NCBI GenBank assembly: GCA_030024085.1
Contig: JASEJE010000017.1
Location: 1 to 64,000, forward strand
DNA: 64,000 nt
Reading direction: 5' to 3'
Source: Bacillota bacterium
GTDB lineage: Bacteria; Bacillota; SHA-98; UBA4971
Positions within the stretch are counted from its first letter, which is position 1. Each line of letters begins with the position of its first letter. Below the pieces are notes generated by a model. The model was not told where the DNA came from. It saw only the letters and a list, made by a program, of their open reading frames with translations, and ran no database searches. The position numbers and the translations under genes are program-made. Positions 52,932 to 62,490 of the stretch are shown one piece after another.

Positions 52932-54047
52932 TTGCTCACAGACCAGGAAGTCAAGCTAACTGCAGAAGAGATCGAGAGGCTCATCACTACATCGATGGGG
53001 GCCAAGTTCTTCAGGATAGCGGAGCACCCGATAATCCGGATCATGTACGAGGCGGCACGCGAGAAAGCAGGCGGCGATCCCATCACCTTTCTCGCGGCCA
53101 AGAGACTGGTTGACGTCATCAAGCCGGGGGACGTCGTGTTCATAAGCACCGGTTTCATGATCGCGAACTACATGGAGGGCGAGATCGACGGGCCTCTCGG
53201 GGCGGCGGCTCTGGCCCGTGCGCTCAGCCTTGCCTTCGATGCGACTCCCATCCTGATCACGGAGGAGAAGCTGCTACCCATAGTCGCGGAAACCTGTAAG
53301 GCGATTGGCTTGCACTGTTACGACCTGGAGCGTGCGAGAGAGCTGCCGCGCAGGTTTGCGGCCATGAGCTTTCCGGTCGACTCGGATAGGGCCAGGAAGC
53401 GCGCAGTAGAGCTGATCGAGGGCCTCCGACCCACGGCGATCATATCGACCGAGAGACCCGGCGCGAACCCCAGAGGCGTTCATCATAGCAGGTTGGGTCT
53501 AAACCTTTCCCCTATCACTGCGAAGATCGATATTCTCATCGAGGAGGCGCGGTCGCGCGGAGTCTTCACCATCGGCATCGGGGACGGTGGGAACGAGATC
53601 GGCATGGGCGTCATCAGGGATACTGTGTTGAAGTACATCCCCAAGGCTGATAGGTGTAACTGCCCGTGCGGAGCAGGTACTGCTGCGGCTACCGAGACGG
53701 ACATTCTCATTCCAGCGTTCGTGTCCGACTGGGGAGCGTACGGCATCGAGGCGTGCCTGGCCCTTCTTCTCGACCGTCCGGAGCTCATGCACGATGGCCC
53801 CACGACCGAACGGATGTTGAACGCGTGCATAATGAACGGGGCCATATCGTCACCGTACGGCCTTTCGGAGGCCGCTGTGGACGGACTTCCCGGTAAGTAC
53901 AACACATACGTGGTGGACATAATCAACTTCATCGTCAACTCCCGGATGCATGAGACGAAGGGGGCACAGCGGTACCGCAAGAGCGCCGACGCGGAGCTCG
54001 AGCGGCTTACACGGATAATCGAGCGGGAGGCCAAGCTGGCAGAGTGA
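52932..54047 (+). CDS. D-glutamate-cyclase-like protein (DUF4392), copy 2
   Basis: TTG at 52932 behind AGGTGA gives 371 residues. Motifs parallel copy 1: AAKRLVDVIKPGDVVFISTG, GPLGAAALARALSLAF, IGIGDGGNEIGMGVI, CNCPCGAGTAAATETD and SDWGAYGIEACLALLL. The two copies share the family core but differ widely elsewhere, so the duplication is old and both have been kept by selection. Like copy 1, it sits next to an Asp/Glu-racemase-like gene. Confidence 0.8.
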   Translation: MLTDQEVKLTAEEIERLITTSMGAKFFRIAEHPIIRIMYEAAREKAGGDPITFLAAKRLVDVIKPGDVVFISTGFMIANYMEGEIDGPLGAAALARALSLAFDATPILITEEKLLPIVAETCKAIGLHCYDLERARELPRRFAAMSFPVDSDRARKRAVELIEGLRPTAIISTERPGANPRGVHHSRLGLNLSPITAKIDILIEEARSRGVFTIGIGDGGNEIGMGVIRDTVLKYIPKADRCNCPCGAGTAAATETDILIPAFVSDWGAYGIEACLALLLDRPELMHDGPTTERMLNACIMNGAISSPYGLSEAAVDGLPGKYNTYVVDIINFIVNSRMHETKGAQRYRKSADAELERLTRIIEREAKLAE

Positions 54048-54165
54048 CAGGAAGGGAGTTGCACCCCGGGTCCGGACGCCGCTCGGGCGACTCCCGACAA
54101 GACGATGGCAGTCGGTGGTGGCCGGCAGAAGAGCCGCCGGCCAACCTGATGAGGAGGCAAAGACG

Positions 54166-54900
54166 ATGATAGGATGGAGAGCGCGTATCGGCGTTCTGGT
54201 CCCTGCGCCCAACACGACAGCCGAGTGGGAGTTCAACAAGGTGGCACCCGAGGGTGTGTCGATCCACGTGGCGAGGTGTTTCATACCAGACGTGAAAGAC
54301 CCGACCAAAAAGGTGAACGCGATCCTCAAGATGAACGAGGATGTCGTGAAGGCGGCGAAGGAAGTCGCCTGCGTGAAGCCTGCGGTCATTGGGTGGGCCT
54401 GCACTACCGCAAGCTTCGTCAAGGGCAAGGGCGGCGATCTCGAACTCGCCAGGAAGATAGAGGACGCCACGGGCGTGAAAGCGATAACCGCTTCCACTGC
54501 GGTTGCCGCGGCTCTCGCGGAGATCGGGGCGAGGAAGATCGTCATGGCCACCCCGTACAACGAGGAAGTCGCGGTGTTGGAGAAGGCCTTCTTCGAGGCC
54601 ACGGTTCCGGGGCTCGAGATCCTCCGCATGAAGAACAAGGGCATCGTCCCCGGGCTGGACAAGGGGTACGACTACCCTTCGTCCGCGTACAGGTTGGGGA
54701 AAGAGCTCGATGGGCCCGATGCCGACGCCATATTTCTCAGTTGCACCAACTGGAGGACTATCGAGATCATCCACATGCTCGAGCAGGACACCGGCAAGCC
54801 GGTGATCAGCAGTAACCTATCGACCATTTGGGCTTGCTTCAAGGAGATAGGCCTGCCTCCGGTGTCCGGGTACGGCTCGCTCCTCGAAGAGCACCTGTAA
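54166..54900 (+). CDS. Asp/Glu racemase / arylmalonate-decarboxylase-like protein, copy 2
   Basis: A 244-residue protein from the ATG behind GAGGAGG. Motifs parallel copy 1: GVLVPAPNTTAEWEF, VIGWACTTASFVKG (first cysteine), STAVAAALAEIGARKIVMATPY and AIFLSCTNWRTIEII (second cysteine). Both cysteines needed for the racemase or decarboxylase mechanism are present. It is the last enzyme gene before the MFS transporter and forms the second DUF4392-racemase pair of the cluster. Confidence 0.82.
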   Translation: MIGWRARIGVLVPAPNTTAEWEFNKVAPEGVSIHVARCFIPDVKDPTKKVNAILKMNEDVVKAAKEVACVKPAVIGWACTTASFVKGKGGDLELARKIEDATGVKAITASTAVAAALAEIGARKIVMATPYNEEVAVLEKAFFEATVPGLEILRMKNKGIVPGLDKGYDYPSSAYRLGKELDGPDADAIFLSCTNWRTIEIIHMLEQDTGKPVISSNLSTIWACFKEIGLPPVSGYGSLLEEHL

Positions 54901-55032
54901 GCGAGGCCGCGGGGCTGTCCGATGTCTTCCAACTGCCGGCCATGACGCCGCCGTTACGTCTTGACTGTGAGTGGGCAGCAGGCCGCAGGGCGCTGCCCAC
55001 TCACCCGTGTAGTTCGAGGAGGAACTCATCCG

Positions 55033-56421
55033 ATGGCAGATGTAAGAGCGAAGAACAGTCCGGCGCCCGCACCCGCGCCCGCGTCCGTATCCGTGTCCAC
55101 GTCCGGAAAGTGGGTCCTCCTTGCGGTGCTGGCTGGCTCTCACTTCCTCGTGCACTTCCAACGGCTGTCTACCGGGGTCATGGGGCAGGACCTAATGCAG
55201 TCCCTGGGGATCGGCACCATGACGCTCGGATGGGTCGCCGCAAGCTACTTCTACACATACGCGTTGTTCCAGGTTCCCTGCGGCATGCTTGCCGATATCT
55301 GGGGCGTGCGCCCGACGCTGACGCTGTTCATGGTTGTGGCGGCGTTGGGATCGTTTGCCGTATCCTATTCGGGCAGCGCAGTGTGGGTTTCGCTCGGCAG
55401 AGCCATGACAGGCGCGGGCCTTGCGAGCGTCTTCGTAGTAAGCCTCAAAGCGCTGGGACAGCGCTTCGGCCGGGCGGAGTTCGCCGGGGTAGTCGGGCTG
55501 TTCCAGACCGTCGGGCACGTCGGGGCTGTCGCGGCCTCGGCACCGCTGGTGGTGATGTCTGCGACCCTCGGATGGCGCGGGGTGTACAGAGTGCTGGGCC
55601 TACTCGGCCTGGTTGTGGCCTTCGTCACGTGGGCGACTCTGGGCAGTTACGCCTCCTCAGGCGCCCCCGAGACCCTGGGACGTGAGGCAGCCGATCCGGC
55701 CACGCCTCGGAAGCACCACGGGGGGTTCCTCCGGGAACTTGCTGCGATCTTCGCGAACCGCGACGAAAGGCGTTGGCTACTGCTGCTGAGCGGCGCGCAT
55801 TTCATGAAGCTTGGGCCTGTCGTGGCGTTTCAGGGGTTGTGGGGTTCGTGCTTTTTGACCGCCACGTACAATCTCTCAAGGATCCAGGCGGGAAGCGTTG
55901 TGATGATGGTGGCCGTTGGGTACATAGTCGGGGGGCCCCTGGCGGGCTACCTCTCCGATCAAGTCATGGGCAGGCGCAGGCCCATCATCATCGGGAGTTC
56001 CCTGCTCTACGCCGTCAGTTGGGTGCCGCTTGTCGCGGGCAAAGGCTGCGTGCCCGGGGTCGTTCTCTACCTTACCGTGCTGGCGATGGGCCTCGCCGGA
56101 GGCTCGCTGGGAGTGATGACCTTTGCTGTGGTGCGCGAGGTGTTCTCCCGCAAGGTCACGGGCACGGCGAACTCGCTCGTCAACACTGTGGGCACTCTCG
56201 CCGTCTCCATCTACCAGCCACTCATGGGCCTGATACTGAGCGCGACACAGGGATCCGGGCTACCGGCTGCAACGGCGTACCAGATGGCCTTCCTGCCCTG
56301 CCTCCTGTCGGGCGTTGGAGTTCTATGCGCATCCGTGGCCATGAGAGAGACGCTGGGCAGCGGCCCTTCTGTGATGGGCGAGGCTACCAGCACCGGTCGG
56401 GGTACGGTGCAGGCGCGCTGA
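55033..56421 (+). CDS. Major facilitator superfamily transporter
   Basis: From the ATG nine bases behind GAGGAGG the protein has 462 residues with 12 membrane helices. The N-terminal half has GMLADIWGVRPTL (MFS loop 2-3 motif) and the second half has GYLSDQVMGRRRP, its counterpart. An Ala/Pro/Ser-rich tract (PAPAPAPASVSVST) precedes the first helix. A hydrophilic loop with KHHGGFLREL joins the halves. It probably imports or exports the substrate of the DUF4392/racemase enzymes encoded directly upstream. Confidence 0.88.
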   Translation: MADVRAKNSPAPAPAPASVSVSTSGKWVLLAVLAGSHFLVHFQRLSTGVMGQDLMQSLGIGTMTLGWVAASYFYTYALFQVPCGMLADIWGVRPTLTLFMVVAALGSFAVSYSGSAVWVSLGRAMTGAGLASVFVVSLKALGQRFGRAEFAGVVGLFQTVGHVGAVAASAPLVVMSATLGWRGVYRVLGLLGLVVAFVTWATLGSYASSGAPETLGREAADPATPRKHHGGFLRELAAIFANRDERRWLLLLSGAHFMKLGPVVAFQGLWGSCFLTATYNLSRIQAGSVVMMVAVGYIVGGPLAGYLSDQVMGRRRPIIIGSSLLYAVSWVPLVAGKGCVPGVVLYLTVLAMGLAGGSLGVMTFAVVREVFSRKVTGTANSLVNTVGTLAVSIYQPLMGLILSATQGSGLPAATAYQMAFLPCLLSGVGVLCASVAMRETLGSGPSVMGEATSTGRGTVQAR

Positions 56422-56631
56422 AGGCGGGCAGCGGGCGGGAGCGCTTCAGGCGGCGAGGGCGGTCGTGACGGGCGTTCGTGGCCGCTCGACTCCAATCCCG
56501 TCTCCGGCACACGGCTGGTGAAGCCGCTAGATAAGGCCGGATCTCAGCCGCCCAGAGGTCTAGCGGACATGTTTTCTGAGAGTGCAAGGAGGAAACTCTT
56601 GAGTTGCGGCGAACATGATGGTACGAGGCAG

Positions 56632-56653
56632 TGTATACGAGAAAGTATACCAT
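56632..56653. promoter_or_regulatory. Candidate operator before the TRAP operon
   Basis: TGTATACGAGAAAGTATACCAT contains two GTATAC palindromes ten... twelve bases apart, and on the minus strand begins ATGGTATAC, the same half as the malic enzyme site at 47506. It lies about 100 bases before the TRAP permease start. The rest of 56422-56748 has no gene. Confidence 0.45.
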
Positions 56654-56748
56654 AGCGCCCGAGACCGACGCGGGAGGCGTTCCGGGGTACCCAGGGCGTT
56701 TCGGTACGTGGCTCCGACGATGAACCAGAGGGGAATGGGGGATTGTCT

Positions 56749-58698
56749 ATGAGACCTGCGGGGCATGAAACCGGCCCGACTCAGGCCCGCAACAGGGCCG
56801 ACGCTGCTACCCGCACTGACGTGCGAGGATTGATCGTTGTGCTCCTAGCCGTGGCGATGTGCGTCTTTCACCTGTACACCGCCGCCTTCGGAACAATGCT
56901 GGCGATGTACCAAAGGGCCGTGCACTGGGTATTCATATCGGTTCTGGTCTTCCTTACGTACCCCATCGGCAAGGGAAAACGCTCGAATCTTCTCGGGGCC
57001 GTCGACCTCCTGTTGATAGGGGCGACTGTAGTCGCCGGGGCGTACCTCCTTGTCTTCTACGACGACATTCTCCTGAGGCTTGGCGTTCCTACGACCGCCG
57101 ACGTTGTGCTGGGCACCATCACGATGTTGATCGTTCTGGAGACAGCCCGGAGGACGCTTGGGTGGGCTCTTCCCATCCTCGCCATGATCATGCTCGCGTA
57201 TGCCTACCTCGGGCCGTACCTCCCTGGTTTGCTGGCGCACAGGGGTTACCCGCTTTCCAGGGTGGCGTCCCAGATGTACCTTACCACCGAGGGCATTTTC
57301 GGGATGGCCATCGGGGTCTCTGCCACCTTCATCGTCGTATTCGTAGCGTTTGGCAGTTTCCTGGAGAAGAGCGGCGCGGGTAAGTTCTTCGTGGACATCG
57401 CCAACGCCGCGATGGGGCACGTAGCTGGTGGCCCCGCGCAGGCTGCTGTGTGGTCGTCTGCCCTGATGGGCACGATATCGGGTAGCCCCGTGGCGAACGT
57501 GGTCACGACCGGTACCTTCACGATACCCCTAATGAAGAAGACGGGGTACGAACCGCACTATGCGGGCGCGGTGGAGGCGGTTGCGTCCTCGGGGGGCCAG
57601 ATAATGCCACCAATCATGGGTGTCGGCGCCTTCCTAATGGCGGAGTTAATCGGCGTCCCGTATGCAACGATCGCGAAGGCCGCCATCATCCCGGCGGTGC
57701 TGTACTTCCTCACGCTCGGCATCGCAGTGTACCTTGAAGCCAGGCGCCTCGGACTGAAGGGGACGCCGCGGAGCGAGCTGCCGTCGGTGTGGCGCACGCT
57801 TGTGGCAGGTATCCCGTACCTCATCCCGCTCGCGATCCTGATATACCTCCTTGCGTCAGGTTACAGCCCGCTGAAGTCGGCTTTCTTCGCGATAGTCGCC
57901 ATCGCCGTCCTCGCGGCCTTTGGGCTCACGGATAGAATGGGCATAAGAGAGATCATCCAAGCCATGAACTCGACGGCAAAGTCCGTGGCACCTGTCGCCA
58001 CGGCGTGCGCGTGCGCCGGAATCATCATCGGAGTCACGACGCTTACTGGCCTCGGCCTGAAGCTCTCGACCCTCGTGGTCGAGTGGTCGCACGGCTTGAC
58101 ATTCGTCGGGCTCGTGCTGACGATGTTGGTCTCGCTGGTGCTTGGCATGGGCCTCCCGACCTCTGCAGCCTACCTGGTGCTCGCGGTGCTCGGCGGGCCT
58201 GCCCTCGAGAAGATGGGTGTGCCTATCCTTGCCGCTCATCTCTTCATCTTCTACTTCGGCTGCATATCGACGATTACGCCGCCTGTGGCACTGGCCGCAT
58301 ATGCAGCGGCCGGAATAGCGGGCTCCGACCCCATGCGAACAGGGTGGACCGCCTCAAGGCTTGGCATAGCGTCGTTCATTGTGCCATACATGTTCGTCTA
58401 TGGCCCGCCGCTGCTATTGCAGGGGAAGTTAGCCGAAATCATGCTCAGCGTACCCACCGCGCTCATCGGCGGGTTCTTCCTCGCAACGGGTGCCGCTGGC
58501 TGGTGGGGGCGCCCTCTGTCGCCTGCCGTCCGCCTGTTGCTCGGGGGCGCGGCGTTGCTCCTAATCAAGCCCGGTCTGGGTACCGACATTGCCGGGCTTG
58601 TGATCGGAGGGGTGACCCTGCTCATGCTTACTCGCGTGAACAGGCGGTGCGGGAGGGACGGTAGCGTGACGTCGGGAGCCTCGTCAGCCTGTGGTTAA
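56749..58698 (+). CDS. TRAP transporter fused 4TM/12TM permease (DctQM type)
   Basis: A 649-residue protein from the ATG behind GGGGGA. The small-permease-like N-terminal part (about four helices) is followed by the large DctM-like part with GTISGSPVANVVTTGTF, ASSGGQIMPPIMGVGAFLMAE, LVLGMGLPTSAAYLVLAVL and ITPPVALAAYAAAGIAG, signatures of the 4TM/12TM family. It uses the sodium or proton gradient to import acids presented by the TAXI receptor encoded next. A C-terminal fragment of a second such permease lies at 45969-46406. Confidence 0.93.
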   Translation: MRPAGHETGPTQARNRADAATRTDVRGLIVVLLAVAMCVFHLYTAAFGTMLAMYQRAVHWVFISVLVFLTYPIGKGKRSNLLGAVDLLLIGATVVAGAYLLVFYDDILLRLGVPTTADVVLGTITMLIVLETARRTLGWALPILAMIMLAYAYLGPYLPGLLAHRGYPLSRVASQMYLTTEGIFGMAIGVSATFIVVFVAFGSFLEKSGAGKFFVDIANAAMGHVAGGPAQAAVWSSALMGTISGSPVANVVTTGTFTIPLMKKTGYEPHYAGAVEAVASSGGQIMPPIMGVGAFLMAELIGVPYATIAKAAIIPAVLYFLTLGIAVYLEARRLGLKGTPRSELPSVWRTLVAGIPYLIPLAILIYLLASGYSPLKSAFFAIVAIAVLAAFGLTDRMGIREIIQAMNSTAKSVAPVATACACAGIIIGVTTLTGLGLKLSTLVVEWSHGLTFVGLVLTMLVSLVLGMGLPTSAAYLVLAVLGGPALEKMGVPILAAHLFIFYFGCISTITPPVALAAYAAAGIAGSDPMRTGWTASRLGIASFIVPYMFVYGPPLLLQGKLAEIMLSVPTALIGGFFLATGAAGWWGRPLSPAVRLLLGGAALLLIKPGLGTDIAGLVIGGVTLLMLTRVNRRCGRDGSVTSGASSACG

Positions 58699-58730
58699 GC
58701 TAGAGGCCCCGGTCACACCTCGACGAACCA

Positions 58731-58748
58731 TCTCGCGGCCGTGCGAGA
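58731..58748 (+). terminator. Hairpin between TRAP permease and TAXI genes
   Basis: TCTCGC, loop GGCCGT, GCGAGA, 33 bases after the permease stop, without a T-run. It may dampen or stabilise the transcript so that receptor and permease levels differ. Confidence 0.35.
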
Positions 58749-58877
58749 GGAGGTGGTGAGGGCCTAGTGCGGGCTGGCCCGGACGCCGAGCAGCCCGCTG
58801 GGCGATGATGACCGTGAGCTGTACGGGAGATCGACCGCAATCACAACGTTAATGCATTGTGAAGGAGTGGATCCGAG

Positions 58878-59849
58878 ATGTCATGCTGGGTAGCCAGGTC
58901 CAAGACACTGGTGCGACTTACGCTAGTCGTGCTCTCCCTCGTGTTGGTGTTCTCTCTCACCACAGTGGCCGCCAGCAAGAAGCGTCTATCGTTCGGGACG
59001 GGCGGCACGGCGGGTGTCTGGTTTCCCCTGGGCGCGGGCATGGCGGACATCCTGAACCGCAAGTGCGAGGGAGTCATCGTCACGGCTGAGGTCACGTCAG
59101 GGTCGGTCGAGAACACGAGGCTCGTCGGAGAGGGGACGATCCCCATGGGCTTTGCCAACGACGACGCCGCCTACTTCGCATACCACGGCACCGGGATATT
59201 CAACAAGAAGCTCGACGTGTACTCGATGTTCAGGGTGTACCCCAGTTGCATGCAGGTCGTGGTGCTCGAGAGCTCCGGTATAAAGTCGATAAAGGACCTC
59301 AAGGGCAAGAGGGTCTGCGTCGGGTCCCCGGCGTCATCCGCTGAGCTCATGGGCTGGAACATCCTCGACGCCTATGGCATAAAGAAATCCGACATAAGGC
59401 CCGCCGTGCTCTCGTTTGCCGAGTCGGCTGACGCGCTCAAGGACGGTAACATCGACGCGACGTTCATCATGACCGGCGCGCCCAACTCCGCCGTGATGGA
59501 CATCATGGCGAGCAAGCAGGCGAAGGTGTTGCCTATCGACCAGAACATCATAGAGAAGCTTACCAAGGACTACGGGTACTACTCGTCGTGGGTGATACCG
59601 GCTGGCACGTACAAGGGTCAGGATGCCCCGGTAGCCACAATCGGGCTCATGACCACTCTCATCGCCAACAGCAAGCTCGATGAGGAGACTGCCTACAACA
59701 TAACGAAGACCATATTCGAGAACCTCGACGAGGTGCGCAAGATCCACTCGGTGATGGCCGGCTACACCGCAGAGGAAGCCGTGAAGGTCCCGATCCCCAT
59801 GCACCCGGGTGCGAAGCGCTACTTCAAGGAAAAGGGTCTGGTGAAGTAA
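58878..59849 (+). CDS. TAXI-family TRAP solute receptor
   Basis: A 323-residue protein with a signal peptide (LVVLSLVLVFSLTTVAA). TAXI motifs are LSFGTGGTAGVWFPLGAG, VTAEVTSGSVENTRLV, MGFANDDAAYFA, IKDLKGKRVCVGSPAS and MHPGAKRYFKEKG. It captures the substrate outside the cell for the permease at 56749. The ATG is ten bases behind GGAG. TAXI receptors often bind glutamate-like or C4-C5 acids, which would fit the cluster, but ligand identity cannot be read from the sequence. Confidence 0.93.
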   Translation: MSCWVARSKTLVRLTLVVLSLVLVFSLTTVAASKKRLSFGTGGTAGVWFPLGAGMADILNRKCEGVIVTAEVTSGSVENTRLVGEGTIPMGFANDDAAYFAYHGTGIFNKKLDVYSMFRVYPSCMQVVVLESSGIKSIKDLKGKRVCVGSPASSAELMGWNILDAYGIKKSDIRPAVLSFAESADALKDGNIDATFIMTGAPNSAVMDIMASKQAKVLPIDQNIIEKLTKDYGYYSSWVIPAGTYKGQDAPVATIGLMTTLIANSKLDEETAYNITKTIFENLDEVRKIHSVMAGYTAEEAVKVPIPMHPGAKRYFKEKGLVK

Positions 59850-60072
59850 GGACCGGTGAAGACCAGGTAGATATGGCGCGGGGTGCGGCCGATGTCGCAG
59901 TGACGAAGCCGCGCCCCGGACGTGTGCGCGCGCGGCGGCTGGCCCACCCGCGGCCCGGTAGCCCGCTCGAGGGCGACATCCGCGGTTGCGGCGCCTCCCG
60001 TGGTTGCGGTCGTGGCTTTGCGGGTTCCAGGTTGACTGCGTTTTGCGCACGTTGATGAGGGAGGAGCGGGCC

Positions 60073-61269
60073 ATGAAGGCGGACTTCAATTCTCTCAGGA
60101 CTGAGATCATCGAGACGGGCCTGTGTACCGGGTGCGGGACGTGTGCGGGAGTCTGCGCCCCGGGCGCGATACGTATGGCCTACGTGAACGGCGACCCCGA
60201 GCCGGAGCTATCCGGGAAGTGCAGTTCGTGCGGGGCCTGCTATGACGTCTGCCCCGGGAAGGACGTGCCCATGCGTGACCTCGACCGGGAGTTCCTCGGC
60301 AGGGAGAGGATGCCGGAGACGGAGCCGGTGGGCGTGTTCAAGGCATGCTACAGGGCGCAAGCGGCCGCTCCCGACGTGCGCGCTTACTCGAGCAGCGGCG
60401 GGGCCGTATCCGCCATCCTGAACGCGGCTTTCGAGAACAACACCATCGATGCCGCGTTGATAGCCGTGTGGGACAAGGGCGAGCCGTGGAAATGCGTGCC
60501 CTTCATCGCTACGAGCCCCGACGACGTCGCGAGGGGCGCGAGAACCGCCATGATCCAGGTGCCGGTCAACGAGGCGCTGCGGGAGGCGGTTCTGTCGCGC
60601 AAGTACAGGCGCGTGGCGGTCGTCGGGTTGCCGTGCCATATCCACGCAATACGCAAACTGCAGCACCGGGGCCAGCCCAGGAAGATCGCGGACTCCGTGG
60701 CGCTTACGATAGGCCTGTTCTGCGCGGCCGCATACTACTGGGAGGGAACGAGACACCTCCTGGTCGAGTTCGGCAACATAGAAAACATCGAGGACATAGT
60801 CGCGATGGACTATCGGGGAGGGCAGTGGCCAGGGGCCTTCTACGCGCTGACCCGTGACGGCAAGATCAGGTTCGTGGCCGAGAAGCACGACTATACGTAC
60901 CACTTCCTCGGCGCGTCCACGTATAAGCGCGACCGGTGCCTGTCGTGTATCGACTTCACTGCGGAGCTGGCGGACATCTCCTGCGGCGATATCCTGAACC
61001 CGGGGATAAAGCAGTCCGTCGCAACACTGACCCGAACCGACGTAGGCGAGCGCTTCGTCCAGCAGGCCGTCGAAGCGGGCCATCTCGCGGTGGCGCCCCA
61101 CGATGCTGCCCTCATTCCCGCGAGCGGGCTGGGCTGGGAGGCCAAGAAGCACGCCGGCATGTATCGCCTCATCCAGAGGAAAAGGTTCGGGTTGCCAGCA
61201 CCCGATTTCCAGTACCCTCCGAAGGTCGTTCCGCTGGTGCGACAACTCAGCTTCCCTTCGAAGTCATAG
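60073..61269 (+). CDS. FrhB-like iron-sulfur protein (coenzyme F420 hydrogenase/dehydrogenase beta subunit family)
   Basis: A 398-residue protein from the ATG behind GGGAGGAG. Two 4Fe-4S motifs stand at the N-terminus (CTGCGTCAGVCAPGAI and CSSCGACYDVCPG). The FrhB N domain follows with YSSSGGAVSAIL and VVGLPCHIHAIRKL, then the C domain with CLSCIDFTAELADISCGD. Family members pass electrons between a flavin and iron-sulfur clusters, in F420-dependent or other reductases. F420 use in this organism is unproven. It lies next to the TRAP-TAXI system, and a fragment of a second such gene follows. Confidence 0.87.
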   Translation: MKADFNSLRTEIIETGLCTGCGTCAGVCAPGAIRMAYVNGDPEPELSGKCSSCGACYDVCPGKDVPMRDLDREFLGRERMPETEPVGVFKACYRAQAAAPDVRAYSSSGGAVSAILNAAFENNTIDAALIAVWDKGEPWKCVPFIATSPDDVARGARTAMIQVPVNEALREAVLSRKYRRVAVVGLPCHIHAIRKLQHRGQPRKIADSVALTIGLFCAAAYYWEGTRHLLVEFGNIENIEDIVAMDYRGGQWPGAFYALTRDGKIRFVAEKHDYTYHFLGASTYKRDRCLSCIDFTAELADISCGDILNPGIKQSVATLTRTDVGERFVQQAVEAGHLAVAPHDAALIPASGLGWEAKKHAGMYRLIQRKRFGLPAPDFQYPPKVVPLVRQLSFPSKS

Positions 61270-61460
61270 GGAGGCGGCACAGCGCCCGTCTCTGTGGCAG
61301 GCCGGCAACCCGGTGACGACCGTGTCGGATCCCTGACGGATCGGGGCCGGGCGATTCTGGAGCGGCAAAGGGGTGAATCAGGCAATATGGCTGGAGTGTT
61401 GTGGGGGAGTGCCGGCAGGAAGGCGCCGGTGGCCGCGCAGGGGCCGGGTTCGAGGCCCGG

Positions 61461-61652
61461 GTCGTCAAGGTAATCAAGCCCGCGCTCTGCACCGTTTGCG
61501 GGGCGTGCGCGGGAGTGTGTCCGAGCCGGGCGGTGGAGATGAGGGTCGACGATTACGAAATCGACGACCCCACACCGGTGTTGTCGGGCCGGTGCAGCGC
61601 CTGCGGCGCGTGCTACAGCGTGTGCCCACGGTCACTTTTATGGTGTACCTGA
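61461..61652 (+). pseudogene. FrhB-like gene, N-terminal fragment
   Basis: The frame carries both 4Fe-4S motifs (CTVCGACAGVCPSRAVEM and CSACGACYSVCPR), then stops matching the family within two codons and ends at TGA-type stop 61650. It corresponds to residues ~15-75 of the gene upstream, but is clearly a different paralog. The break lies about 60 bases before the 121-bp repeat. Confidence 0.7.
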
Positions 61653-61708
61653 TCTCGCGCAACATTGGAGAGCTACTTATCTTTTCCTCGTGGCGATCCT
61701 GGAGATGA

Positions 61709-61830
61709 CGCGCCTCGTTCGAACTTGGCGCGTAGGCTGGCCGAATTCTCGACGCCCCGCCCCAGCAAGCATCGGCAACCCCAACACCATCAGGAGAAAA
61801 GGCGCAAGCTCGTGGCGCCATACTCAGATA
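61709..61830. repeat. 121-bp dispersed repeat, copy 2
   Basis: It shares GCGCCTCGTTCGAA, TTCTCGACGCCCCG, CGGCAACCCCAACACC and GGCGCCATACT with 44796-44916. It stands between the truncated FrhB-like gene and the truncated MFS gene, so it marks a deletion or recombination junction. Confidence 0.75.
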
Positions 61831-61873
61831 ACCAGGGTGCTTGTTTTCCGATCCACTTGAGTGAGTCTGAGCG

Positions 61874-62077
61874 ATGGGTGGAGTGGTGGCAGGGTGGGTC
61901 GCGGAGCGCCTCCCGCTTGCCGCGGTATACTGGTGCATGTCGGGCGTGGGTGCACTCGGGCTGATAGTCTTCCTCTGCGGCTACCGCCGCTATTGCTTTG
62001 CGCGGCAGGGAGCGGTCGCCTCGCAGCCCGCGCTTGCCGAACAAGGGGTGGCGGCAGGTCGGGCGGAGGTGGAGTGA
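61874..62077 (+). pseudogene. MFS transporter, C-terminal fragment
   Basis: The frame encodes the last two membrane helices and tail of an MFS protein: GGVVAGWVAERLPLAAVYW and SGVGALGLIVFLCGY. The order GG..AG...ER....VYW is typical of helices 11-12 in drug-type MFS proteins. It is not the same transporter as 55033-56421. All preceding parts are missing. It starts about 45 bases after the 121-bp repeat. Confidence 0.6.
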
Positions 62078-62490
62078 CGAGTGGGATAGCGAGTGGAATA
62101 GCGGCTGGCGACGCGGAGGAGGCCGAGAGGCTCGGCCGTCTCCACATAGTTCACTCGAAGAATGCCGTGCTGGCGAGGCTGCGGGGTGAAACCCAAACCG
62201 GTCAGGCCCCATCACCGGCATTAGGATGCCGCGCTGACGCCCGCGAGTCCAAGGGTCGATTGGCAATGACGATGTCTCTGGACATCAAGCTACGGGCCGT
62301 GCACTGCGCATTTGCATCAATGGGAAGGGTGAATCATCGGAAGGCGGCGCAGTCGTCGTCTTTAGCGCCGTACCTTACAGTGCTGCACTTGTTCCCGCGT
62401 ACATTCCCCCAGACAGTTGCGAGACGAACGTGAAGGAAGTAGCCCGCCTGTGCAGAATCAACGGACTGCGGGCCTGGCATTGCAGGCACG

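Noticed and set aside
54961-55032. Longer N-terminus for the MFS transporter
   Set aside because: The ATG at 55033 has a strong ribosome site at good distance and directly precedes normal MFS topology; the upstream part is not conserved-looking.
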